Shown: positions 20,329 through 28,686 of the stretch, piece after piece | Layout of the letters: every line of letters starts with the position of its first letter | Numbering within the stretch: position 1 is the first letter of the stretch | From: Lactobacillus sp. ESL0791 | Lineage (GTDB): Bacteria; Bacillota; Bacilli; Lactobacillales; Lactobacillaceae | Assembly: GCF_029433255.1 (NCBI RefSeq) | Contig: NZ_JAQTHU010000001.1 | Span: 2,046,001 to 2,110,000 of the forward strand | DNA: 64,000 nt | Direction: 5' to 3' | Made by a program: the position numbers and the translations under genes | The notes under the pieces: generated by a model | Seen by the model: the letters and a program-made list of their open reading frames with translations, nothing else | Told to the model about the DNA's origin: nothing | The model's database searches: none

Positions 20329-21858
20329 TTAATCATCCACCGAATCACACAACAAAATCTGGGCAATTTTTTCCTGTAAATGGTGGTTATCTAAACTCGC
20401 TGTTTCCTGCTCAAACAGTTTAATCAGGCTTTCTATTTGATTGGTCAGCTTCGTGATGCCCAATTTCCGCAGCACCCAGTATTCGACAACAATCCACTCT
20501 GCCTGGGTCATTGTCGGCTTAACAACAATATTCAGCGTATTGGTTCGCAGGGGCGCCGTAGAAAAAATGATTTCGTAACTACGGCTAAGCTGAACAAAAT
20601 CCCTAATAGAGCGGGGCTCTGAAAACTTAATCATTGGGAACATTTTGCGCAATTTTTCATTTAAAACCGCACAGATGAGTTCATTTTCATCACAAACCAA
20701 TATACCGTGATAAACACACTGCTTTTTTTTGTTAGTTGCGGCAATTATTCCGTCAAGGTAATGTTCCAGCCCTACTGCCGCCCCAGCAGGAAATCTGGTT
20801 CCCAAATAAGACTCTAAGGGATGCAGCAACCTGTTGGTGCTCTTACTAACCTGCTGACTCGCTTTTGCTTTAGGACGCAAATCATACTTGGCACAATAAG
20901 CAGCCGGGCGCAAATAGTTATATAACCGATTTAGAAATTTCGCGTGCTTTTTAACGGTCAAAGATTCGGCCTTCTCAAAATCCGCAGCAATCTGTTGAAT
21001 ATACTTTTTCAGCGGATCCGCTTGCTGCTGAGCAAACACCGTCTTTTTATTAAAAATCGCCGTGCTTAAGAACTCTAATGCCAGCCACTTAACATGCTGA
21101 TTATCAAATTCGTTAAGCATTTGGTCCCCTCTCAGCTTTTGGTATTCCGCCGTTGCATGGATGAATTCTTCAACCTGCTCATTATTATTTTGGTTAATCA
21201 GACCCCTAGTTAAAATAACTTGCAGCGCCGTTATCAATGGGACAAAGGTTTTATCCGCAAAGGTCACCTTTATCTCCGCCTCAATTTTTCTAAACAAGTA
21301 AAGAGACATCTGCTTTACCTTTTTACTAAAAAAAACATTTATTGGTCTTATGCAATTAAGATTCATCGAGTCCGCAAACAGCATTTTGGTAACTGCCCGA
21401 AACATCTCATCTTCTGATCCTGCAACATAGTAGCCAGACCTCCGGTTATAGTGGATAGTTAAGTTGAATTCTTGCACCTTATCCGTCAAAAGCTTGATAT
21501 CATTGACGATCGTTCCTTTGCTGTATTGCAGAGCGTGTACCAGATGCCGCAATGAAACATAATTTGAATTGATCATCAGATAGATCAAAATGATTTGTTC
21601 CCGCTCTTCAGTACTATAATCGGCTTCAGAAAAGTCATTTTCTTGGAGTAACTTGCCGATGCTCTTAGAAAAAATCAAATAGCCCGAATTTGTTTTAGTA
21701 ATCGGCTGCAAATTCAGTTTACGTAAGCGTTCATTAATCAGTGTTAATGTATAGTTCGTTTGCTGCTTAGATAAGCCTAGCTCATGACTAAGCGAATGAA
21801 TATTCATATCTGGTCTTTCTAATAACAAAGAGATAAATTTATATATTCTTGTATTCAT
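20329..21858 (-). CDS. Mga/PRD-type transcriptional regulator (intact copy B)
   Basis: A 509-residue protein with an N-terminal helix-turn-helix of Mga type (LSHELGLSKQQTNYTLTLINERLRK, given in part: LGLSKQQTNYTLT near residues 28-40). A long helical central part follows in which PRD-like domains would be expected, then a C-terminal EIIB-like stretch (GILVCDENELICAVLNEKL region). This layout fits Mga/AtxA-type virulence regulators, which activate surface protein genes and often sense sugar transport through PRD phosphorylation. It lies 30 bases upstream of the giant adhesin on the same strand, so control of that gene is a strong inference. The ATG has a GGGAGG ribosome site, and a TATAAT lies at 21889-21884 with no good -35, as expected for an activator-dependent promoter. 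A decayed copy lies at 6411-6969. Confidence 0.85.
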   Translation of the reverse strand: MNTRIYKFISLLLERPDMNIHSLSHELGLSKQQTNYTLTLINERLRKLNLQPITKTNSGYLIFSKSIGKLLQENDFSEADYSTEEREQIILIYLMINSNYVSLRHLVHALQYSKGTIVNDIKLLTDKVQEFNLTIHYNRRSGYYVAGSEDEMFRAVTKMLFADSMNLNCIRPINVFFSKKVKQMSLYLFRKIEAEIKVTFADKTFVPLITALQVILTRGLINQNNNEQVEEFIHATAEYQKLRGDQMLNEFDNQHVKWLALEFLSTAIFNKKTVFAQQQADPLKKYIQQIAADFEKAESLTVKKHAKFLNRLYNYLRPAAYCAKYDLRPKAKASQQVSKSTNRLLHPLESYLGTRFPAGAAVGLEHYLDGIIAATNKKKQCVYHGILVCDENELICAVLNEKLRKMFPMIKFSEPRSIRDFVQLSRSYEIIFSTAPLRTNTLNIVVKPTMTQAEWIVVEYWVLRKLGITKLTNQIESLIKLFEQETASLDNHHLQEKIAQILLCDSVDD

Positions 21859-22097
21859 CAGGACCTCCCTTAATAATTATTTTATTATAGTTTGTTATCT
21901 TTTAAACATTTTTTTGTACCAAAAATTATTTACTATTCTTGAAAATCAAATATTCTTTGTAATGAAAAAGATTATTTACATATCAAATTATTAATTGCAG
22001 ATTATTACCAGGCAATATGCAGATCTTTCAATCTGAATAAATATTTGCAAACACTTAAGCGTAAAAAACAGCTTGATCACTTTTGGATGATCAAACT
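21859..22097. repeat. Duplicated upstream region, copy B (pairs with 6970-7207)
   Basis: This is the regulatory region of the intact regulator and matches 6970-7207 in the same order. It includes the TATAAT at 21889-21884, AT-rich blocks, and at its distal end an inverted repeat TTGATCA..TGATCAA (about 22071-22095). In copy A that inverted repeat is partly degenerate. The similarity ends near 22097. Confidence 0.8.
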
Positions 22098-22137
22098 ATT
22101 CTCATTTATTTGCTGCGTTTCCTGACGATGAACAATA

Positions 22138-22354
22138 TTACTTAGCTCCAGGCGGAAAATTGTTCTTCTTAATTGTAAGTATAGGCACTGTGATCAACTG
22201 CTAAGTAGTGATTGTTATCATAAAATTTCAATCTGTGACCCAAAAAATTTAACCCATACTGCCGTTTAAAATAATTTTTTGCATAAAGACAGCAGATTAA
22301 AATGAACGAATTTGAACTGTTTTGAACGAACTTGAGCCATTTATTAAGCTGCAT
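22138..22354 (-). pseudogene. SLAP-domain 3' remnant of a lost surface gene
   Basis: Reading towards a TAA at 22140-22138, one frame gives IKKNNFPPGAK, and the DNA matches the SLAP-coding part of adhesin B around 7725-7750 almost base for base (ATTAAGAAGAA.AATTT.CCGCC). One extra A next to it shifts the frame, so the preceding part (FYDNNHYLAVDHSAYTY) reads in another frame and ends early. It sits just upstream of the intact module, where the 3' end of another surface gene would be expected. No start or export signal survives. Confidence 0.6.
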
Positions 22355-22633
22355 CTAACTTGTAAATAAGCAATTGTCTATAATTTACTTGCCAGTCTTA
22401 AAAACACCAAAAAGCACTAACAAAAAACTTGCTAGTACTCTCTGGCTTATTTAAAAGTGCACAAAATTATTTAATATAGGACTCTCAATATCTGCAAAAA
22501 ATAAAACTAGCACACTTCTTAATATATAGATATAATATAAAAATAAGATATAAGCGTTCGAAATGTTTTTCATAAGAATAATCAGGAAACTTCAAACGTT
22601 TATGTAATAAGTATAACACAGATTTTCAAAATA

Positions 22634-22648
22634 ATGAAAGCGTTTTTT
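22634..22648. promoter_or_regulatory. cre-like site
   Basis: ATGAAAGCGTTTTTT matches the first two-thirds of the CcpA cre consensus well. Two weaker relatives lie at about 22551 and 22591. No intact gene starts nearby, so its present role is unclear. Confidence 0.4.
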
Positions 22649-22805
22649 ATAGATGAAAATAATTTTATAAAGTAGAAATTGCGCTCGTAATCGGGGACAA
22701 AATAGTCACCTGGCTAATAAATCGATTACTAGAGAAATTATCACGCTCAATCCCATGATCGCAAGTGGTGATCACCTGTGACACTCAATGCCTTATTTTG
22801 GGTGA

Positions 22806-22844
22806 AAAAAGCATTGCTAAGCCACAATCTTAGTAATGCTTTTT
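22806..22844. terminator. Bidirectional-type terminator
   Basis: Arms 22806-22821 and 22829-22844 pair over 16 positions with one G-T, around a 7-base loop, with an A-run on one side and a T-run on the other. It lies about 100 bases downstream of the DUF4143 ATPase stop and probably ends that transcript. Confidence 0.8.
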
Positions 22845-22947
22845 GAGTTGTTAAGAAATATGAAAGATCTAATAACTTATGTTTCTTTCTAACACACGCC
22901 GCTAATTTGAAACAAGAACTTGAATTTTTTAAAATGAAATTTTAGAG

Positions 22948-24156
22948 CTAATAATCATCTACTAATAGCCAGTCAACAAGATAGCTTATTTTAATTCCGT
23001 CAACTGTGCCTCGATCATCTGGCTTCAGCGACAAAACTGTTTTTTGATAGCCGTCCGGAATAAAACGTAAATTATCAGTTTCTCTAGTACTAGATTGCGA
23101 CAGCTGCAGCGTAACCTGATAATATTCAACCTGTTGGCCCTTTCTGGCAACAAAATCAACTTCTTTATTATCATAACTGCCTACATCAACTTTAAACCCG
23201 CGACGCAGCAGCTCAATATAGACAATATTTTCCAGTTGATGTCCCAAGTTGTCTTTATATGACCTATTTAACTGGGTATTACGCAAGCTGGGGTCGATGA
23301 AATAATATTTGGCTAATGTATTCAGCCATTTTTTCTCGCGAATATCGTATTTCCGGGTCTTATAAAAAATAAAGGCATCTCCCAAAAGTTCCATATAATT
23401 AATTACGCTTTTGGTCTGCGTTTTAAATCCAGTTGCTTGCAAAACTTTAGCAATTTTATTAGCAGAAACCGGATTGCCAATTTCACTCATCAAGTATTCA
23501 GTAATAGCATTAATTGCCTGATCATTTTTAACATTTGCCCTAAGTGCAATATCACGGTACATGATCGTATTTAAGATATCTTCTTGAACGGCAACCCGGA
23601 AATCAGTATTAGGTGCCAAAATCGCATTGGGAAAGCCACCAACCTGTAAATATTCATTAAATAAGTTTTCTGACTGCTGACCCTGCCCCTTTTTAAAATC
23701 AAAAAATTCCTTAAAAGAAATTGGATATGTTCGTAATTCAACATAACGCCCCGAAAGAAGCGTTACCAATTCACCAGATAATAAGTTAGAATTGGAGCCA
23801 GTGAGATAGATATCCGCATCAAGGTCAATCCGCAAACTGTTAATTGCCTTTTCCCAATGCTCTACATTTTGAATTTCATCAAAAAACAGGTACATCTTTT
23901 TATTTTTAAGTACATGTTGCAATACATAATTCCATAGAGCCTGCGCATTGGTTAATTCGGCATTCGCCAAGCTTTCAAAATTGAGATGAATTATCTGCTC
24001 GGCTGGTACACCATTGTCTTTTAATGCCGCAATAAACATCTTCATTAGATAAGTTTTGCCGGAACGTCTAACACCAGTAATCACTTTAATGAATTCTGAA
24101 TCTTTAAAATTAAAGAGAAACTTGATGTATCGGGGACGTCTGATTATTGTATTCAT
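22948..24156 (-). CDS. AAA+ ATPase with C-terminal DUF4143
   Basis: A 402-residue P-loop ATPase. Walker A is GVRRSGKT (residues 28-35) and Walker B is MYLFFDEIQN (about 88-97), with a sensor-like LTGSNSNLLSG at about 140. The C-terminal third (VDVGSYDNKEVDFVAR) has the E-V-D-F nuclease-like core typical of DUF4143. Proteins of this AAA_14/DUF4143 type are common and of uncertain role; some are thought to be toxin- or defence-like, but nothing here shows that. It stands alone as a single transcript with its own terminator. A 10-bp inverted repeat frames its upstream region at 24183-24235. The ribosome site is weak (GAAAGAG). Confidence 0.88.
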   Translation of the reverse strand: MNTIIRRPRYIKFLFNFKDSEFIKVITGVRRSGKTYLMKMFIAALKDNGVPAEQIIHLNFESLANAELTNAQALWNYVLQHVLKNKKMYLFFDEIQNVEHWEKAINSLRIDLDADIYLTGSNSNLLSGELVTLLSGRYVELRTYPISFKEFFDFKKGQGQQSENLFNEYLQVGGFPNAILAPNTDFRVAVQEDILNTIMYRDIALRANVKNDQAINAITEYLMSEIGNPVSANKIAKVLQATGFKTQTKSVINYMELLGDAFIFYKTRKYDIREKKWLNTLAKYYFIDPSLRNTQLNRSYKDNLGHQLENIVYIELLRRGFKVDVGSYDNKEVDFVARKGQQVEYYQVTLQLSQSSTRETDNLRFIPDGYQKTVLSLKPDDRGTVDGIKISYLVDWLLVDDY

Positions 24157-24182
24157 TTTTTATCTCTTTCATTAATTCTATA

Positions 24183-24235
24183 TTTATTCTAATATATAAA
24201 ATATATTTTTTGACATTTTTATTTCTTAGAATAAA
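24183..24235. promoter_or_regulatory. Perfect 10-bp inverted repeat upstream of the DUF4143 ATPase
   Basis: TTTATTCTAA (24183-24192) and its exact complement TTAGAATAAA (24226-24235) are 33 bases apart and enclose an AT-rich stretch with TATATT-like boxes. The spacing suggests an operator pair around the promoter. No regulator gene is adjacent. Confidence 0.45.
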
Positions 24236-24305
24236 TAAAATTTGCAAATTTTAATTTTCGTTTATTTGAGAACCGCATTTTAAAATTCATGCCGATCTCA
24301 ACCGT

Positions 24306-24345
24306 AAAAAAGATCTAACCAGCACAATGATGCCAATTAGATCTT
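24306..24345 (-). terminator. Terminator of the Ugp-like operon
   Basis: Arms AAGATCTAA (24310-24318) and TTAGATCTT (24337-24345) pair around an 18-base loop, followed on the minus strand by a run of six T. It lies about 30 bases past the lipoprotein gene stop. Confidence 0.75.
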
Positions 24346-24372
24346 AATTAATTATTTTCTGTTATTTAGTCT

Positions 24373-25665
24373 TTACTGTTTCCAAGCAGAATCGAATTTA
24401 GCTTTGCCCGCCTTAATAGCACTCTTGACATTAGCCTGCTTCTGCAAAATGTTCTGCATGATGGAATTCAGCTGCTGGTAAGCAGCATTGGAATTCTTGG
24501 TAACCGGCACACTGTAGAGATACTTCATTGCACTTTCCAGTTTTGCCGGCAGCTTAGTTTCCTTGTTGGCTTTGTAGCTGGCAGATTTAACAACATCCTC
24601 GTTAACCGGAATATAGCCGGTAGCGTTAGCCCACTCAAGCTGACTGGATTTTGAAACTAGGAACTTGATATATTCAAAGGCAGCCGTCTTTTGCTCGGCA
24701 CTTGCATGTTTAAACATGTAAATATCGGTTCCTTGCTGCATTGTATACTTGCCCGGACGCGGCGCAACATCATAAGTAAACTTCTTGCCGACACCCTGCT
24801 TAACAAAGCCTTCACCGGCAGAAGTTCCAATGTACATTGCCACCTTCTTGTTGGCAAACGGACCTGACAGGTAGTGCTCTGAACCAGCAACCCGGAAGTA
24901 GCCCTTCTTGATGCCGTCAGCGTAATAATTAATGACCTTGCTGGAAGTAGGACCGGCAAAATCAATCTTATCAGTAAAGTTTACGCCCTCATTTTTCATC
25001 CCTAAAGTATAGTAGTTCGACAGGGAATCAAAACCGGCACCAACGACCTGGTGGTCGCTCTTCTCATAAATTAGCTGCGCGTCCTTCTTCAATTCCTCCA
25101 TTGTTGCCGGAGCCTTTTGAATGCCGTACTTCTTAAACATGTCGGCATTATAGGTCAAAGTTTCAATGGACTTGTTGAACGGGATCCCATACTGAACACC
25201 GTTAATTGTAGCGCCCTTGAGCAATTCCGTCCTGATATTCGACGCCTTGGCACTGCCCCAGCCAATATCTTCGTTGCTAATGTACGGCTTCAGGTCAACC
25301 AGCATCTTATTTTGGGCCGCATTCCAGAGCCAGCCCGGGTAGGCCTGGGTGATTGTCGGCAAATTATTGGGCGACTGCAGGGTTGAATTGATCTTTGCCT
25401 GCAGATCGTTATAAGCACCCTGATTTTCCAGCTTAATCGTGATCTTCGGGTTCTTGGCCTCAAATTCCTTCGTCAGCTTCTGCAGCGTTGACTGCTGCAC
25501 TCCCGTCATCCCGTGCCAAAAGACCACCGTGGTTTTCTTGGTAATCTTAGTTGGAATTTTATCGGAACTAGACGATGAAGAACTATTGCCCTTAGAACAA
25601 GCGGCCGTGCCCATCAAGGCCAAGCCGGCAACAAACGCCATTGCGAGTTTCTTACTAAACTTCAT
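24373..25665 (-). CDS. ABC transporter solute-binding lipoprotein, UgpB-like
   Basis: A 430-residue lipoprotein precursor. The start is the ATG at 25665, which has GGGAGG ten bases upstream; an upstream extension in the same frame lacks a ribosome site. The signal peptide ends in a lipobox-like GTAAC with the lipidated Cys at about residue 23, followed by a Ser linker. The mature part (VVFWHGMTG, then QAYPGWLWN) resembles extracellular solute-binding proteins of the sugar/glycerol-3-phosphate class, in particular UgpB. It is the last gene of a five-gene operon with two permeases, an ATPase and a metallo-hydrolase. The substrate is probably glycerol-3-phosphate, a glycerophosphodiester or an oligosaccharide; the sequence alone does not decide. 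Confidence 0.88.
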   Translation of the reverse strand: MKFSKKLAMAFVAGLALMGTAACSKGNSSSSSSSDKIPTKITKKTTVVFWHGMTGVQQSTLQKLTKEFEAKNPKITIKLENQGAYNDLQAKINSTLQSPNNLPTITQAYPGWLWNAAQNKMLVDLKPYISNEDIGWGSAKASNIRTELLKGATINGVQYGIPFNKSIETLTYNADMFKKYGIQKAPATMEELKKDAQLIYEKSDHQVVGAGFDSLSNYYTLGMKNEGVNFTDKIDFAGPTSSKVINYYADGIKKGYFRVAGSEHYLSGPFANKKVAMYIGTSAGEGFVKQGVGKKFTYDVAPRPGKYTMQQGTDIYMFKHASAEQKTAAFEYIKFLVSKSSQLEWANATGYIPVNEDVVKSASYKANKETKLPAKLESAMKYLYSVPVTKNSNAAYQQLNSIMQNILQKQANVKSAIKAGKAKFDSAWKQ

Positions 25666-25713
25666 TTGGTATATCCTCCCAAAATAAAAACTAAACAACA
25701 ATTTTTTGATTCA

Positions 25714-27009
25714 CTAAAGCGTAACCGTTTGGCCGCGCTCAGGTAAAATCCGTTCACCAAATGGGTTTTCTTCCAGCTCCGGATACAATGTGTGCACCGG
25801 TGCCAAAATAGCTGGTTCAACCTCAGAAATAATTTCCTTGAGTTCTTTTTCATCGGCGTGTCCGGAACAGCGCAGCGCCTTGAACTCAATTTTTTTATCC
25901 GCAAACTGCGCTACAAAGGGCTGGTATGCGGGATCAAATTCCCCTAACGGCTCGGCGTTAGAATGAATGTACAGACCACCCGGCTGCAGGTCGGTAAAAT
26001 TAGCCACTGCCTGCCAAAGGTATTTATGATCATCCTGCAGCAGTTCCTGATAAGGAATTGCCAGCTCCGGTTTTAGATCGCTAAATATTTTCTCCCCTGG
26101 CAAGTAATAATAAGGATAATCTTTAGCGAGGCTTTCCTTAAGCAGGTGTGCCCGCTGGGCATGCAGGGCCACTTTGCGCGGTGAGTCACTAATAATCCGT
26201 AAAAGCCGCTCAACATTGGTCGGATAGGTATTAAAAGTGATCTGCCGTTCAGGGTTGTCCCGTTGCAGGTCAACAATTGCGGCAGTCAGCTCCCGTTCAT
26301 TCTTGGGCCCGGTAAACTCCTCGCTCTGATCATCATGCTTTTCTTCAGGCCAGGAAACCCCCGTGCCCTCAATAATCAGCATATCGCAGCCCTTAGCCGC
26401 CGCCAAGAATTGGTGCACCCAGTCAGGATGATAGCCATGCAAACGAATGTCGCCGGTAAAGGCAATTTTCTTGTCCGGTGTTTCCACAATCAGACCGGTT
26501 GCCCCGTAGGCATCATGGTCGCTCGGCCACACGGTAAAAGTAATGTCGCCAACCCGGAGCGGCTGCCGCAGCTCGGCGGCAATAATCGGCCGCGTGTAAT
26601 TTTTAGCATGATTGGCCGCCGGCAGCAAAAAAGTACCGTCTTCATTTAGGGCCGGCAGCATCTGGGCCGTGATCGGCCCCGCATAAAGCGGAATTGTCGG
26701 CGCCAGCAGGTTTAACGCCTTGCTGTGGTCAAGGTGCAGGTGCGAAATATAAGCCGCCGCGTGCTGCCACCTGCCAGTATCAATCTCCTTACCGGTAAGT
26801 GCGGGATCATAGAAATCGGGCACATCCCCAATCAACTGGTTCTTAATTAGTGTGTGGTAACTCTCATCGGGCAGCTCCAGCTCGGGACGGTAAACCTCCC
26901 CCAAGTCAAACAAAAGGTGCGACTGCTTGTAGGCAACCTCAATCATCGGCCCGCCAATCGTAGTCAGCCCATTATAAAAAGTAACCGTCGTTTTAGCCTT
27001 TGATGTCAT
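25714..27009 (-). CDS. Beta-CASP-type metallo-beta-lactamase-fold hydrolase
   Basis: A 431-residue protein counted from ATG 27009, which has GGGGAG nine bases upstream; the frame extends to a TTG at 27018. Zinc-binding motifs are complete: HLHLDH at 90-95, a His at about 165 (SDHDAYG), Asp at about 187 (TGDIRLHG) and a late His in SGHADEKEL. The middle part (NTYPTNVERLLRII) looks like the beta-CASP insert of RNase J relatives. It has no signal peptide, so it is cytoplasmic. It overlaps the end of the second permease gene and precedes the binding-protein gene, so it belongs to the transporter operon. It may hydrolyse a phosphodiester brought in by the transporter, or act on RNA; this is inference. 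Confidence 0.85.
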   Translation of the reverse strand: MTSKAKTTVTFYNGLTTIGGPMIEVAYKQSHLLFDLGEVYRPELELPDESYHTLIKNQLIGDVPDFYDPALTGKEIDTGRWQHAAAYISHLHLDHSKALNLLAPTIPLYAGPITAQMLPALNEDGTFLLPAANHAKNYTRPIIAAELRQPLRVGDITFTVWPSDHDAYGATGLIVETPDKKIAFTGDIRLHGYHPDWVHQFLAAAKGCDMLIIEGTGVSWPEEKHDDQSEEFTGPKNERELTAAIVDLQRDNPERQITFNTYPTNVERLLRIISDSPRKVALHAQRAHLLKESLAKDYPYYYLPGEKIFSDLKPELAIPYQELLQDDHKYLWQAVANFTDLQPGGLYIHSNAEPLGEFDPAYQPFVAQFADKKIEFKALRCSGHADEKELKEIISEVEPAILAPVHTLYPELEENPFGERILPERGQTVTL

Positions 27010-27817
27010 TGCGCACAACTCCCCGAATAATTTGTTTTCTAAAGATAAAGTATAAAACTAGAATCGGCAACACCGTTAGTGTTGCTGCCGCTAACTGCAG
27101 CTGGGTCTCACTGCCGGCATCGGAAGCAAAGGCGGACAGACCGTTGTTGAGCAGCCGCATGCTGTCCTCATTGGTCACCAGCAGCGGCCACAAGAATGAA
27201 TTCCAGCCGGAAATAAAACTGAGCAGGCCGACAGTAAACAGACCGCCCTTGGACATCGGTACCAGAATTTTCCAAATATACTCCCAATCACTGGCGCCAT
27301 CAATCATGGCCGCCTTATAAATCGTCGAAGAAATCGAGCCAAAGTAGCTTTGCAGGTAGTACATGTAAAAGATCGAGGTTAGAAACGGCAACACCAAACC
27401 AATATAGGTGTTCAGCAGGCCCATCTGCGCAATCGTGTTGTAATTGGTAAAAATAATTGCCTCGCCCGGCACCATCAAAAGGGACAAAAGGATAATCTGC
27501 ACGAACCCTTTGCCCTTAAATTTCAGGTTAACCATGGCAAAAGCCCCTAAAAGCGCATTGAACAAGCTGACCACCGTTGTAACCGTTGCTGTCAAAAAGG
27601 TATTGAAAAAGTAGCGGCCAAACGGTGCCTGGGCAAACACCTTGGCATAGTTGCCCCATTGCAAATGCTTGGGGATAATGGTCGGCGGCAGCGAGGTTGT
27701 TTCCTGAAAGCTCATCAGGCCGCCCAGAATCATATAAACAAACGGGAAAACCGTGATGATGGCGAAGATAATTAGGATAATGTAGCCAAATACAACGCTC
27801 CAGCGAATTTTCTTCAT
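26993..27817 (-). CDS. Carbohydrate/G3P ABC permease, UgpE/MalG type
   Basis: A 274-residue integral membrane protein with about six hydrophobic segments. The cytoplasmic EAA loop is visible at about 170-190 (AAMIDGASDWEYIWKILVPMSKGG, partly: AAMIDGASDWEYIWKI), the contact point for the ATPase subunit. This is the MalG/UgpE side of an importer pair. The start ATG 27817 has GGAGATAG upstream. It follows the first permease by 2 bases and overlaps the metallo-hydrolase start by 17 bases, so translation is likely coupled. Confidence 0.9.
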   Translation of the reverse strand: MKKIRWSVVFGYIILIIFAIITVFPFVYMILGGLMSFQETTSLPPTIIPKHLQWGNYAKVFAQAPFGRYFFNTFLTATVTTVVSLFNALLGAFAMVNLKFKGKGFVQIILLSLLMVPGEAIIFTNYNTIAQMGLLNTYIGLVLPFLTSIFYMYYLQSYFGSISSTIYKAAMIDGASDWEYIWKILVPMSKGGLFTVGLLSFISGWNSFLWPLLVTNEDSMRLLNNGLSAFASDAGSETQLQLAAATLTVLPILVLYFIFRKQIIRGVVRNDIKG

Positions 27818-27819
27818 GA

Positions 27820-28686
27820 TTATCTATCTCCAATCTTTTTCATCATTTTACGCTGCAGGAAGGTCACAAATAAAATGATCAGGAATAAGACAACGGTGGC
27901 AGCCATTGCGACCCCCGGAGTACCGACAATTTGGAACTTATTGTAAATATAGAAGACCGCCGTGGTCGCGGAATCCCCGACACCGGCTTGCCCATTAAAC
28001 AGGGCGTAGACCGAAGTGTAGATTTTGAAGGCACTAATCACGTTCATTGTCAGCAGAAAGGCCAAGGTCGGCACTAATTCCGGCATAGTAATTTTCCAAA
28101 ATTTTTCCGAACCCGAGGCACCGTACATGTCAGCAATCGTGTAATAGTTAGGATCAATATTGCGCAGGGCCCCCATTAAAATGACAATGTTAAAGGCCAG
28201 CGAGGTCCAAATGCCAAAAATAATGATCGTAGTAAGCGACATGCTGGGGTCGTCAATCCAGTTAGGCGCGGGCAAATGCAGGCTGCGCAGCAGGAAGTTA
28301 AGCAGGCCGTAATCGCCATTAAAGATATAGCGGAAAACAATCCCGATCGCAATCGTCGAGGTTACGTAAGGCATAAAAAAGGTGGTTTCAAAAAAGGACT
28401 TGTGCCGCACCTTGCTGAAGATCAACCAGGAAAGCAGCACCGAGATAATCAGGCCGACCGGCACCGAAATCACCGCATACAGAAAGGTATTCTTGATGGC
28501 CCGCCAAAATTCCGGATCCTGAAAAATATACTGATAATTATTCCAGCCGGTCCACGACAGATTGATCAGCGAGCCGCTTTGAAAACTCATGATAAAGGCG
28601 CGCAAAATTGGGTAAATGCTAAACAGTGTTACAAAAATAATTGTTGGCGCCAGAAACAGCCACGCCTTTTTTTGATTAGTCTTCAT
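27820..28686 (-). CDS. Carbohydrate/G3P ABC permease, UgpA/MalF type
   Basis: A 288-residue membrane protein with about six hydrophobic segments and an EAA loop (ADMYGASGSEKFWKITMPEL, about residues 186-205). It pairs with the following permease to form the channel. Its ATG shares one base with the stop of the ATPase gene (TAATG), a sign of tight translational coupling. No periplasmic extension like that of enteric MalF is present, in line with short Gram-positive members. Confidence 0.9.
   Translation of the reverse strand: MKTNQKKAWLFLAPTIIFVTLFSIYPILRAFIMSFQSGSLINLSWTGWNNYQYIFQDPEFWRAIKNTFLYAVISVPVGLIISVLLSWLIFSKVRHKSFFETTFFMPYVTSTIAIGIVFRYIFNGDYGLLNFLLRSLHLPAPNWIDDPSMSLTTIIIFGIWTSLAFNIVILMGALRNIDPNYYTIADMYGASGSEKFWKITMPELVPTLAFLLTMNVISAFKIYTSVYALFNGQAGVGDSATTAVFYIYNKFQIVGTPGVAMAATVVLFLIILFVTFLQRKMMKKIGDR

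Larger units (their letters stand above)
22355..22947. other. Gene-free AT-rich stretch with cre-like motifs and a terminator
   Basis: No convincing coding frame is present. Around 22551-22648 there are three motifs centred on AACGTTT or AAGCGTT, the best being ATGAAAGCGTTTTTT at 22634-22648, which resemble catabolite-response elements. A strong hairpin lies at 22806-22844. The stretch may be the abandoned promoter of the lost surface gene. Confidence 0.5.

Noticed and set aside
22948..24156. The DUF4143 ATPase as part of a defence system
   Set aside because: It stands alone, with no nuclease, toxin or methylase partner in sight, so a defence role cannot be supported.
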